Shown in pieces: positions 33,906 to 40,767 of a stretch of DNA of 54,773 bases. Where the stretch lies: contig JAMXLF010000001.1 of the NCBI GenBank assembly GCA_024281055.1, positions 1-54,773 of the forward strand. Direction: 5' to 3'. Source of the DNA: Geobacteraceae bacterium. GTDB taxonomy: Bacteria > Desulfobacterota > Desulfuromonadia > Geobacterales > Geobacteraceae. Numbering within the stretch: the stretch's first letter is position 1; every line of letters begins with the position of its first letter. Under the pieces are notes generated by a model. It ran no database searches. It saw nothing but the letters and a program-made list of their open reading frames with translations, and was not told where the DNA came from. Made by a program: the position numbers and the translations under genes.

Positions 33906-34949
33906 TTACGCGGCCTTCGCCGTCTTATTCGCGTCGGCGATGGAGGTCACGCAGCGCTCCAGGCACTCGGGATCACCGCCGTTGATGTCGTTTTTCAGGT
34001 GCCAGGCAACGGCCGGACAGCCGCCGTGGCACTGGTCGAAGCGGTTGCACTCCTCGCAGGAGTGGATTCGCAGGTTGCGGAACGATTCGTAGATCTCCGA
34101 GCTGTCCCAGATCTCCTGGAAGGTGTTTTCTCTGAGCGAGCCCGCCTTGAAACGGTCGGTCTGGAGAAAGGCGCAGGGGTACATGTTGCCGGTCGGCCCC
34201 ACGCAGCAGGTGAGCTTGGCCGCACCGCAGAGGTTCAGGCCCAGTCCCTGGCGTTCCTGTGAGGTTAGGGAGAAGAAACTGTCGCCGGTCCGCACGTCGC
34301 CGCTGTTAGCCAGCCAGTCTGAGAAGGCGAGGAGCTGGGCGGGGGAGGGGCGGAGCGCTTCCCAGTTGTCCGCTCCCCGTCCCGACGGACGGAAGCGGCT
34401 TACCCGTAGCGATACGCCGAGGGTGCGGGCCATCTCGTGCATGGCCGGAATCTCGTCGGCGTTCTGGGCGGTAAGTACCGTGTTGATGCTCGTGGGGATT
34501 GAACTGGCGGCCAGGATCCGGAGGGCCGTGATGGCCTTGTCGAAGACCCCCTTGCCGCGAATGGCGTCGCAGGTCTCCCTGGTGGCGCCGTCCATGCTTA
34601 CCTGGATGGCGACCAGGCGGGTTGCGGCGAGCCGCTCCACCAGGCGGCGGTCGATGAGCGTGCCGTTGGTGGAGATACAGGTCATGATCCCCCTGGTGTG
34701 GCAGGCCTCCAGAATATCCTCGAAGTCTTTGCGGAGGAACGGTTCGCCGCCGCCGAAATTGATCTGAAAGACCCCCGCCTGGTGCACCTGCTCCACCAGG
34801 TCGAGAGCCTCGGCCGTGGAGAGCTCGCCGGCGGCGGGCTCTCCGGAGGCCGAAAGGCAAGTGGTGCAGCGGAGGTTGCAGGCCAGGGATACTTCCCAAG
34901 TCAGGTTTACCGGGGCGCGCAGCCCCATCTCAACATAACGATTGCTCAC
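33906..34949 (-). CDS. mftC: mycofactocin radical SAM maturase
   Basis: 347 residues. The radical SAM cluster motif is C24-X3-C28-X2-C31 in LACNLRCTTCLS. INFGGGEPFLRKDFEDIL is the SAM-binding GGEP motif, and the C-terminal SPASM domain carries LCGAAKLTCCVGPTGNMYPC and CEECNRFDQCHGGCPAVAWH for auxiliary clusters. MftC decarboxylates the MftA C-terminal Tyr and joins it to the penultimate Val, starting the cofactor. Its start lies 20 bases inside mftB, so the two are coupled. All expected cysteines are present. Confidence 0.95.
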   Translation of the reverse strand: MSNRYVEMGLRAPVNLTWEVSLACNLRCTTCLSASGEPAAGELSTAEALDLVEQVHQAGVFQINFGGGEPFLRKDFEDILEACHTRGIMTCISTNGTLIDRRLVERLAATRLVAIQVSMDGATRETCDAIRGKGVFDKAITALRILAASSIPTSINTVLTAQNADEIPAMHEMARTLGVSLRVSRFRPSGRGADNWEALRPSPAQLLAFSDWLANSGDVRTGDSFFSLTSQERQGLGLNLCGAAKLTCCVGPTGNMYPCAFLQTDRFKAGSLRENTFQEIWDSSEIYESFRNLRIHSCEECNRFDQCHGGCPAVAWHLKNDINGGDPECLERCVTSIADANKTAKAA

Positions 34950-35193
34950 GGAGAAACCCCTTTTCTAGAAGTTGCGCGACGAACTTCTGTAGTGCCTTCT
35001 TCTGATTCTCGGTCAGCCCCTCGGGGAATTCGTCCTTGCCCCGGACGCTCCCGTAGAAGTCGACGGGAAGAAGGCTGCCGGTTTCGGCGAAGAGAAGGCG
35101 CGGCCCCCTGGCATCATAAAACAGGAGGCCGAACCCTTCCTGCCGAACGCGGCAGGCGGGGTGCAGCCGTATGCCTGCACCTGCCGCCGCCAT
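34930..35193 (-). CDS. mftB: mycofactocin precursor-binding chaperone
   Basis: 87 residues from the ATG at 35193, one base after the mftA stop; a longer frame overlapping mftA is rejected. IRLHPACRVRQEGFGLLFYDARGPRLLFAET is the usual MftB start, followed by a helical region (LTENQKKALQKFVAQLLEKGFL). MftB is a PqqD-like RRE domain that binds MftA and presents it to MftC. The gene lies between mftA and mftC. Confidence 0.93.
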   Translation of the reverse strand: MAAAGAGIRLHPACRVRQEGFGLLFYDARGPRLLFAETGSLLPVDFYGSVRGKDEFPEGLTENQKKALQKFVAQLLEKGFLREQSLC

Positions 35194-35194
35194 C

Positions 35195-35302
35195 TCAGTA
35201 CACCCCGCAGATGCCGTCGATGGCAAGTTCTTCCACCTGGATTTCCTCCAGGATGCGGGGCTCTTCGGTGCACGTTTCGGTTACGATTTTTTCAGCTTCC
35301 AT
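35195..35302 (-). CDS. mftA: mycofactocin precursor peptide
   Basis: A 35-residue frame from the ATG at 35302 (AGGAG seven bases before it) to TGA at 35195-35197. It is acidic (MEAEKIVTET start, ILEEIQVEEL middle) and ends AIDGICGVY. The C-terminal IDGxCGVY is the defining mark of MftA: the final Val-Tyr pair is cross-linked by MftC and becomes the redox cofactor. Ile replaces the usual Met before Cys. It is immediately followed by mftB, and a sigma-54 promoter lies 63 bases upstream. This tiny gene is easily missed by gene finders. Confidence 0.95.
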   Translation of the reverse strand: MEAEKIVTETCTEEPRILEEIQVEELAIDGICGVY

Positions 35303-35364
35303 TGTTTTTCTCCTTTGCTGTTCTTTTTGCATCGCTTCCACGATGCGTGGTTTGATAACCCATA

Positions 35365-35381
35365 TTGCAACCGGGATGCCA
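35365..35381 (-). promoter_or_regulatory. sigma-54 (-24/-12) promoter of the mycofactocin operon
   Basis: The minus strand reads TGGCATCCCGGTTGCAA, which matches TGGCAC-N5-TTGCWW at all but one conserved position, with GG and GC ten bases apart. It lies 63 bases before the mftA ATG. The sigma-54 activator encoded at 16955-18478 is a candidate regulator. The A/T-rich sequence from 35382 to 35620 could hold activator sites, but I can define none. Confidence 0.85.
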
Positions 35382-35622
35382 AATAATAAAACATCGATTT
35401 ATTGGGCTGTTGGGGAGGGTTTGGGGTGAAAGACGTCACAATCGGGTTTTTGAAGTGGGGAAAAATTGGACATTTGACAAGAAGGTTGTGTATACGCTTC
35501 CCGGGGGGATTGATGCATTTCTCCTCAATGGGTAATTTATCCACAAGATGAATAAACCCGCGTTTGTAAGGAGTCGGCTTTCAAAGGAAACGGAAAGGAA
35601 ACTGCAGGTGAAACCAACGGCG

Positions 35623-35737
35623 GTCCACGAAAAACACGAAAGACACGAACAAACCTGAACCCATTAAGAAACGTATTGTAGGAGCTCAATTGTCTGGTAT
35701 TCTGGTTCTGTTCGTGAATTTCGTGTATTTCGTGGAC
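35623..35737. repeat. inverted pair of CACGAAA-rich repeats
   Basis: Left arm 35623-35650 (GTCCACGAAAAACACGAA...) and right arm 35710-35737 are near-exact complements over 28 bases, about 59 bases apart. Single arms occur near 23618-23648 and 7134-7160. Confidence 0.75.
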
Positions 35738-35762
35738 AAACGCTTTTGGGTTGGAGGTTTTA

Positions 35763-36254
35763 ATGCTGGAGAGGAATTCTCATTGCTCGTACTGCGGGGC
35801 CGGGTTCTCTGTGGACCAGTCGTGGCCCCGACGCTGCCGGGTCTGCGGCAACACGACCTATCTGAACCCCATTCCGGTGGCGGTGGTGCTGGTGCCGGTG
35901 GGAGATGGGCTCGTCGTCATCCGGAGAAACATCGAGCCGCGCAAGGGGACACTTACCCTTCCGGGAGGGTACATCGACCTGGGGGAGACGTGGCAGGAGG
36001 CGGGGATTCGGGAAGTGCGGGAGGAGACCGGCATCGACATCGCCGGCGGCGAGCTTGCGCTCTACGAGGTGATGAACGGCTTCGACGGGACCCTGGTGGT
36101 GTTCGGCCTGGCGGCGAAACAGCCCCGCGACGTCCTGCAGCCGTTTTCTTCCGAGGAAACCCAGGAGGTGGTCCTCATCGACCGGCCGATCGAACTCGGT
36201 TTTCCCATGCACACCCAGGTGGTGACGCGGTACTTCGCCGAGCAGGGGCGTTGA
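35763..36254 (+). CDS. Nudix hydrolase with an N-terminal zinc ribbon
   Basis: 163 residues from the ATG at 35763 (TTGGAGG site). An N-terminal zinc ribbon (HCSYCGAGF ... RRCRVCGNTTYLNP) is followed by the Nudix box GYIDLGETWQEAGIREVREETGI (G-X5-E-X7-REVxEExGI, about residues 73-95). Enzymes of this type hydrolyse nucleoside diphosphate derivatives such as NADH or ADP-ribose; the zinc ribbon recalls the NudC layout but the protein is shorter. It is divergent from the mycofactocin operon. Confidence 0.88.
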   Translation: MLERNSHCSYCGAGFSVDQSWPRRCRVCGNTTYLNPIPVAVVLVPVGDGLVVIRRNIEPRKGTLTLPGGYIDLGETWQEAGIREVREETGIDIAGGELALYEVMNGFDGTLVVFGLAAKQPRDVLQPFSSEETQEVVLIDRPIELGFPMHTQVVTRYFAEQGR

Positions 36255-36270
36255 CACTTGTTTGCGATCA

Positions 36271-36384
36271 CGTCCCCTCTCCCTGAGGGAGAGGGTCAGG
36301 GTGAGGGGGGATGGCGATTCTTGCATTCAATGGCATCCCTCACCCGCCCTTTGGGCACCCTTTCCCAAAGGGAGAGGGAAACGA
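36271..36384. repeat. CTCTCCCTGAGGGAGAG / CCTCACCCGCCC palindromic repeat
   Basis: CCCTCTCCCTGAGGGAGAGGG, then CATCCCTCACCCGCCCTTTGG and CCTTTCCCAAAGGGAGAGGG. The block CATCCCTCACCCGCCCTTTG recurs at 37976-37995. No gene is present. Confidence 0.75.
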
Positions 36385-36534
36385 ACCAGAGAAATTTTTA
36401 CTCTATTAGAAATTACAGGTTTTGCGCTGTTGGCGCATTTGCGCGATTAATGCCGCAATTGAGGTTTAGGGTTTTACAGGGCAGGGGGGATGGGGTAAGA
36501 TGGCGGGCGAGGCTCCGGTACGCTGCTTCCGGGT

Positions 36535-36648
36535 CTAGCGGACGTAGTAATTGCGCCAGAACTCCACGTAATCGTGGTACCCCTGTCTGGATCTCTGCCG
36601 GCGCTCTCTCCAGCGGTTTATCATTCGTTCGGTCAGCTGTGTCAACAT
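36535..36648 (-). CDS. possible 37-residue basic peptide
   Basis: From the ATG at 36648: MLTQLTERMINRWRERRQRS then a Tyr/Phe-rich tail. An AAGGA lies about ten bases upstream. The composition (Arg and aromatic residues) resembles short conserved peptides, but with no family known to me and such a short length it may not be translated. It opposes the MFS gene. Confidence 0.3.
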   Translation of the reverse strand: MLTQLTERMINRWRERRQRSRQGYHDYVEFWRNYYVR

Positions 36649-36754
36649 GGTCTCGCATCCTTCCCGGCGGTGCGGCATTATGGGAGCCGCGTGGCCTTGT
36701 TGTTCTCTCGATTTAGTATTTGCAATTCGAATGCCATATTTTTGCCGGGAATTA

Positions 36755-37945
36755 ATGGCCTCCATGCCCAAAACGCACGCCAACATACGCAAGCTCTACG
36801 CCTTTTCCTTCCTGCAGATGACCCTCTTCCCGATGGCGATCATCACCCTGTTCTGGAAGGACCATATCGGCCTCTCCCTTGCGCAGATTCTCCTTCTGCA
36901 GAGCATCCTCTCCATCGTGATGGTGGTGATGGAGTACCCCACAGGATACATCAGTGACCGGATCGGCTACCGGGTTTCCCTCACCATCGCTTCGGTGCTG
37001 GGGTTGGCCGGGTGGGGAATCTACACCGTTGCCGGCACCTTCGGGCAGGTGCTGGCGGCCGAGATTCTCTTGGGGATCTCCCTCGCGTTCATCAGCGGCT
37101 CGGACAGCGCCTTCCTCTACGAGACCCTCAAGGAGGAGGGAGAGGAGCACCTCTATGTTCGCCATGAGGGGCGCATGAGCGGGTTCGGCCAGGTCGGCGA
37201 GGCGCTCGGGGCGGTCTTTGCCGGGGTGTTGTATGCGGCGGCGCCAATTCTCCCCTTTGTCCTCCAGGTTGGGGTCTGGCTCTGCGCCCTGCTCGTTACC
37301 CGCTCCATGGTCGAACCGGCCCGGAAGGCGACCGCTCCCGCCAGCCACCTGGCAGAGGCGTTCCGCACGGCGCGCTACGCCTTCGTGGAAAATCGGCGGC
37401 TGCGAGCCACCATCCTGTTGAACACCGTCCTGGGGATCGCCTCTTTCTACCCGGTCTGGCTGATCCAGCCGTACATGCAGCATGCGGGGGTGCCGGTGAC
37501 GTGGTTCGGGCCCATCTGGACCGGGGCGAACCTGACCGTTGCCCTGTGCGCACTGGCCAGCCATCGTGCGAGCCTCTATCTGGGCGACCGGAGCATGGTC
37601 CTTCTGTTCCTGGTGCTGGTCGTGGCGGGGTATCTCGGGTTGGGGTCCATCGGTGGTGTGTGGGGATTTCTCTGCTACTACCTGCTCACGAGCATGCGCG
37701 GGCTGCGCGGGCCGATGATGCTCAGTCATGCCCAGACGGAAAGCCCGTCCGCGAACCGGGCCGGGATACTCTCGCTTCAGTCCCTCTGTTTCCGGCTCCT
37801 CTTCGCCTGCACCGGGCCGTTTGTCGGCAAGCTGGCTGATGCGGTCGGAGTCCGGCAGGCGTTTCAGCTCCTCTTCTACGCGTTTCTCATTGTTCTGCCG
37901 CCCCTCTCGCTCCTGTTTTTGAGGAATCTTCCTGAGGAAGAGTAA
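36755..37945 (+). CDS. MFS transporter
   Basis: About 396 residues from the ATG at 36755; another ATG at 36764 is possible and the ribosome site is weak for both. About twelve membrane segments, with the MFS loop signature GYISDRIGYRVSLTIA between helices 2 and 3 (about residues 56-71), and later LLLFLVLVVAGYLGLG and AFQLLFYAFLIVLPPLSLLFL. The LYETLKEEGEE segment resembles drug/sugar exporters of the YjiJ/MdtG kind, but the substrate is unknown. It stands alone between repeats. Confidence 0.85.
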   Translation: MASMPKTHANIRKLYAFSFLQMTLFPMAIITLFWKDHIGLSLAQILLLQSILSIVMVVMEYPTGYISDRIGYRVSLTIASVLGLAGWGIYTVAGTFGQVLAAEILLGISLAFISGSDSAFLYETLKEEGEEHLYVRHEGRMSGFGQVGEALGAVFAGVLYAAAPILPFVLQVGVWLCALLVTRSMVEPARKATAPASHLAEAFRTARYAFVENRRLRATILLNTVLGIASFYPVWLIQPYMQHAGVPVTWFGPIWTGANLTVALCALASHRASLYLGDRSMVLLFLVLVVAGYLGLGSIGGVWGFLCYYLLTSMRGLRGPMMLSHAQTESPSANRAGILSLQSLCFRLLFACTGPFVGKLADAVGVRQAFQLLFYAFLIVLPPLSLLFLRNLPEEE

Positions 37946-37968
37946 GTTTGGGAAAAGCTTCCTTCTCC

Positions 37969-38031
37969 CTAAAGCATCCCTCACCCGCCCTTTGGGCACC
38001 CTCTCCCCAAAGGGAGAGGGAAGGACAATTC
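37969..38031. repeat. CCCTCACCCGCCC palindromic repeat that cuts into higB
   Basis: CATCCCTCACCCGCCCTTTG, then CCCTCTCCCCAAAGGGAGAGGG. The higB reading frame begins abruptly at its right edge (38032), so the repeat seems to have replaced the first part of the toxin gene. Confidence 0.7.
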
Positions 38032-38118
38032 AGCGTCCGGATAAACGACCAGTGGAGAATTTGTTTCAAATGGAACGATGGTGAAGTGATTGATGTGGAG
38101 ATAGTGGATTATCATTAG
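38032..38118 (+). pseudogene. higB: 3' remnant of a HigB-family toxin gene
   Basis: The frame reads SVRINDQWRICFKWNDGEV then IDVEIVDYH and stops. This is the C-terminal third of the HigB/RelE-type toxin (RINDQWR, FKW, VEIVDYH). The N-terminal two thirds are absent; the frame enters the repeat to the left. The antitoxin start follows 13 bases later, the normal higB-higA order. Confidence 0.8.
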
Positions 38119-38130
38119 GAGGGAGCACAA

Positions 38131-38322
38131 ATGGCCAAGAGAGCAGATACAGGAGCGGATGTTGAAATACTCGATCCGATCAAGCCGGGTGAGATCTTGC
38201 TGGAAGAATTTATGAAGCCGTTCAATCTCAGTATTAACGAGTTGGCAAGGAAGATTGACGTTCCGGCGGGTCGTATCAGTGAAATAATCAACGGGAAAAG
38301 AGCAATCTCCGCCGATACCGCC
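38131..38322 (+). pseudogene. higA: higA antitoxin, 5' part, interrupted by an IS256-family element
   Basis: Reads MAKRADTGADVEILDPIKPG, then EILLEEFMKPFNLSINELAR, IDVPAGRISEIINGKRAIS and ADTA, the XRE helix-turn-helix of HigA, and is cut at 38322 by the IS. With the IS and one target copy removed, the frame continues LRLGRFFGVSPEIWTGLQ at 39648. A GGAGGGAG site precedes the ATG. Without the insertion the protein would be about 107 residues. Confidence 0.9.
38315..38322. repeat. target-site duplication of the IS, left copy
   Basis: ATACCGCC, identical to 39640-39647. An 8-bp duplication fits IS256-family insertion. Confidence 0.85.
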
Positions 38323-39639
38323 GGTCCTGTAAAGAATTTTGTGTAAATGGTTTTTCGGTTAAAGAGCGGGCATCCTATTTTCAAAGATTATGGTGAACTG
38401 GTTTAAAGCCGATTTCCAGTCTCGGATCGGCATGGTCCATTTCTTGGCTATGTTCTTCAAGGCCAGGTAGAGCAGCTTCAACATGGCCTCGTCACTGGGG
38501 AAAGAACCTCGGTTTTTGGTGACCTTGCGCAGCGACATATTCAGCGATTCGATAGCGTTGGTTGTGTAGATCGCCTTGCGAATCTCCGGTGGATAGGAAA
38601 AGAGGGGGATGATCCGTTCCCAGTTCCGACGCCACGATTTGCCAATAGTCGGATGGGTAGCGTTCCATTTCGCCTCGAATTGCTCCAGATTCGCTGCGGC
38701 CTGCTGAACCGTCGGCGCTTGGTAAATCTGCTTCAGATCATCGGCCACTTCCTTACGCTGCTTCCAGGAAACGAAGTTGAGACTGTGGCGCACCATGTGG
38801 ACGATGCACAACTGAACCTGAGTGTCGGGAAACACGGCCTCGATGGCTTCCGGAAAGCCCTTCAGGCCATCAACGCAGGCGATGAAGATGTCTCGTACGC
38901 CCCGGTTCTTCAGTTCGGTGACTACCTGAAGCCAGAACTTCGCCCCTTCGGTTTCTGCGGTCCACATGCCGAGGACCTCTTTAACCCCGGCAAAGGTAAC
39001 GGCGATGGCCAGGTAGACGGCCTTGTTGATAACGCGGCCATCATGCCGGACCTTGACCCGCACGGCATCGAGGTAGACGATCGGATAAACCTCATCTAGT
39101 GGTCGGTTCTGCCAGAGGGTTATTTCTTCTGTTACCGCTTGGGTCACCTGGGAGACCAAGGTGGGGGAAACTTCGACCCCATAGATCTCTTCCAGATGGG
39201 CCTGGATATCACGGGTGGTCATCCCTCTGGCATACATGGAGATGATCTTGTCGTCAAAGCCGGTAAACCGGCTCTCTCCTTTGGGGAGGATGATCGGCTC
39301 GAATGATGAGTTCCGATCCCGTGGAACGGTGATATCGAGGGTACCAAACTCACCCTTGACGTTTTTCTGGTAGCTGCCGTTGCGGGAATTGCCGCTTTTT
39401 CTGCCGGTGGGCGCGTGCTTCTCGTAGCCCAGATGTTCGGTCATCTCGGCCTGCATTGCCCGCTCCATAAGCTTCTTCGTGAGCTGTTTCAGAAGCCCGT
39501 TCTCGCCAATCAGATCTTCGGGCTTCTTGTAGTCCTTCATCAGTGCATCAAGCAGTTCGTCGGTAGTGGCCATCGGTTTCTCCTATAGTTGAGATTGGTA
39601 ACCGATTTTAGCCATTTACACAAACGATTTTACAGGCTC
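38323..39639 (-). mobile_element. IS256-family insertion sequence (1317 bp)
   Basis: The ends are imperfect inverted repeats of about 28 bases (left GGTCCTGTAAAG..., right complement GAGCCTGTAAAA..., both reaching TTTGTGTAAATGG). It carries one transposase gene and is flanked by the 8-bp direct repeat ATACCGCC. It sits inside higA. Confidence 0.92.
38359..39573 (-). CDS. IS256-family DDE transposase
   Basis: 404 residues, full length for the family. MTEHLGYEKHAPTGRKSGNSRNG, then the catalytic core: YLDAVRVKVRHDGRV (first Asp), IFIACVDGLKGFPEAI (second Asp), and TNAIESLNMSLRKVTKNRGSFP (Glu). The mutator-type signature around HMVRHSL is present. The gene is intact, so the element may still be active. 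Confidence 0.95.
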   Translation of the reverse strand: MATTDELLDALMKDYKKPEDLIGENGLLKQLTKKLMERAMQAEMTEHLGYEKHAPTGRKSGNSRNGSYQKNVKGEFGTLDITVPRDRNSSFEPIILPKGESRFTGFDDKIISMYARGMTTRDIQAHLEEIYGVEVSPTLVSQVTQAVTEEITLWQNRPLDEVYPIVYLDAVRVKVRHDGRVINKAVYLAIAVTFAGVKEVLGMWTAETEGAKFWLQVVTELKNRGVRDIFIACVDGLKGFPEAIEAVFPDTQVQLCIVHMVRHSLNFVSWKQRKEVADDLKQIYQAPTVQQAAANLEQFEAKWNATHPTIGKSWRRNWERIIPLFSYPPEIRKAIYTTNAIESLNMSLRKVTKNRGSFPSDEAMLKLLYLALKNIAKKWTMPIRDWKSALNQFTIIFENRMPAL

Positions 39640-39647
39640 ATACCGCC
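39640..39647. repeat. target-site duplication of the IS, right copy
   Basis: ATACCGCC directly after the IS right end, identical to 38315-38322. Confidence 0.85.
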
Positions 39648-39782
39648 TTACGGCTCGGCCGGTTCTTCGGTGTTTCGCCCGAAATCTGGACCGGATTACA
39701 GGCCGATTATGAACTGCGCATGGCCAGACGGCGCGTCGGCCAAGAGATCGAGACGAAAATCAAGCCTCTTGAAGCGGCTTAG
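39648..39782 (+). pseudogene. higA: higA antitoxin, 3' part
   Basis: The frame reads LRLGRFFGVSPEIWTGLQAD, then YELRMARRRVGQEIETKIK and PLEAA before TAG at 39780-39782. This is the HigA C-terminal half, in frame with 38131-38322 once the IS and one 8-bp copy are removed. Confidence 0.9.
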
Positions 39783-39800
39783 CCATTTATGGGTTGTGCA

Positions 39801-40037
39801 TTACGCCGCCAGCTTGAGTGCCTGTCTGACAGCCTGGGAAAGACTGATGACGACGAAGCATTCCGCCGGATAGAGATAGTCCTCGCCGGATTCGTCGATA
39901 ATACGCAACTGCTCATGACGTTCGGCGACCGGATCCGGGAGCGCCTCGTAAATCTTTCTTAATTCGAGCGATACAGTGTAACCTTCATTATTGATGCAAA
40001 CGTAGTATCGATGCCTCGTCGTTCTTGTCGCCGCCAT
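39801..40037 (-). CDS. uncharacterised small protein, partner of the next gene
   Basis: 78 residues: basic start (MAATRTTRHRYYVCINNEGYTVSLELRKIYEALPD), then RIIDESGEDYLYPAECFVVISLSQAVRQAL. No motif known to me. Its start is one base after the stop of the gene at 40039-40278, so the two form an operon. I recall similar pairs in other Geobacter genomes. The setting among toxin-antitoxin genes hints at a stress module, but nothing in the protein proves it. Confidence 0.6.
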   Translation of the reverse strand: MAATRTTRHRYYVCINNEGYTVSLELRKIYEALPDPVAERHEQLRIIDESGEDYLYPAECFVVISLSQAVRQALKLAA

Positions 40038-40038
40038 T

Positions 40039-40278
40039 CTAGTACTCCTTCAGAATTCGTTTGATCTTGAATTCCTTTCTTCCAAGACCAGTTGCCTCAT
40101 ACCAGTGGATTTCCGCTTCTACCAAAGTCCCATTTGACAATCTAAGCTTGGCAACTCCCTTACGCTTTCGCCATCGTCCCTTACCGTAAACTTTTCTCAG
40201 CCTTTCCAGTTCGCGGATTGCAGAGCCGACTGCGAAGGTTTCAATCTGTTCAATTTCACCAATAATGTCTAAATACAC
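40039..40278 (-). CDS. uncharacterised small protein, first gene of a pair
   Basis: 79 residues. MYLDIIGEIEQIETFAVGSAIRELERLRKVYG, then a very basic GRWRKRKGVAKLRLSNGTLVEAEIHWYEATGLGRKEFKIKRILKEY. The strand-rich basic second half resembles small toxins, yet I recognise no family. It is one base from its partner at 39801-40037. Function unknown. Confidence 0.6.
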   Translation of the reverse strand: MYLDIIGEIEQIETFAVGSAIRELERLRKVYGKGRWRKRKGVAKLRLSNGTLVEAEIHWYEATGLGRKEFKIKRILKEY

Positions 40279-40354
40279 GCAAGCCCTCTACAACATGTTA
40301 TGATTGGTAGGCTCTTCTGTCAAGCCAAGAGAATGTGTTCTCAGGTTTGCCGAA

Positions 40355-40687
40355 TCAACACACATGCTCCACGCTATGCGCGAGCTGTTCCTTGATCCAG
40401 GCGTTGAGGCTTTCCCCGGACTGTTTGGCGGCGACGTAGATCTTGCGGTGCAGTTCGGGGGGGATTCTCAGCATGAATTTGCCGGTGAAGGGTTTCTCTG
40501 GCGGCTGGCCAAGCTTGGCGCAGTATTCGAGGTAGTCTTCTACGGAGTCCCGGAAGGCCTGTTTGATTTCGTCGACGGTTTTACCCTGGAAGGTGATGAC
40601 GTCGCGGGTGTTGATGACTTCGCCATGGAAGATTTCCGCCTCGTCGTCGAATTCCACGTGTCCTATGTATCCTTTGTATTCCATCAT
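40355..40687 (-). CDS. hicB: HicB-family antitoxin
   Basis: 110 residues. An N-terminal partial RNase H-like fold (YKGYIGHVEFDDEAEIFHGEVINTRDVITFQGKTVDEIKQAF) and a C-terminal ribbon-helix-helix (GKFMLRIPPELHRKIYVAAKQSGESLNAWIKEQL). HicB neutralises the HicA RNase and represses the operon. GAGG lies seven bases before the first of two ATGs. Its partner hicA is not adjacent but 931 bases upstream at 41618-41872, on the same strand. Confidence 0.92.
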   Translation of the reverse strand: MMEYKGYIGHVEFDDEAEIFHGEVINTRDVITFQGKTVDEIKQAFRDSVEDYLEYCAKLGQPPEKPFTGKFMLRIPPELHRKIYVAAKQSGESLNAWIKEQLAHSVEHVC

Positions 40688-40767
40688 GGTTTAGTCCTCT
40701 TTTGTGTTAACGGTGCTGAGGGTGTGCGGTGAATAACCGCACCACCCGATGGTTGGCTCCTCCAGAG

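Noticed and set aside
22434-35496. The 12-mer GTTGTGTATACG occurs at 22434 and 35485, both upstream of genes of the mycofactocin-AOR set.
   Set aside because: Many shared 12-mers are expected by chance in a window of this size, and no third copy or inverted partner supports an operator.
36258-36716. Plus-strand open frames of 62 and 152 codons over the repeat region.
   Set aside because: They consist mostly of palindromic repeat translated to Gly/Arg/Pro-rich sequence; no ribosome site and no protein-like pattern.
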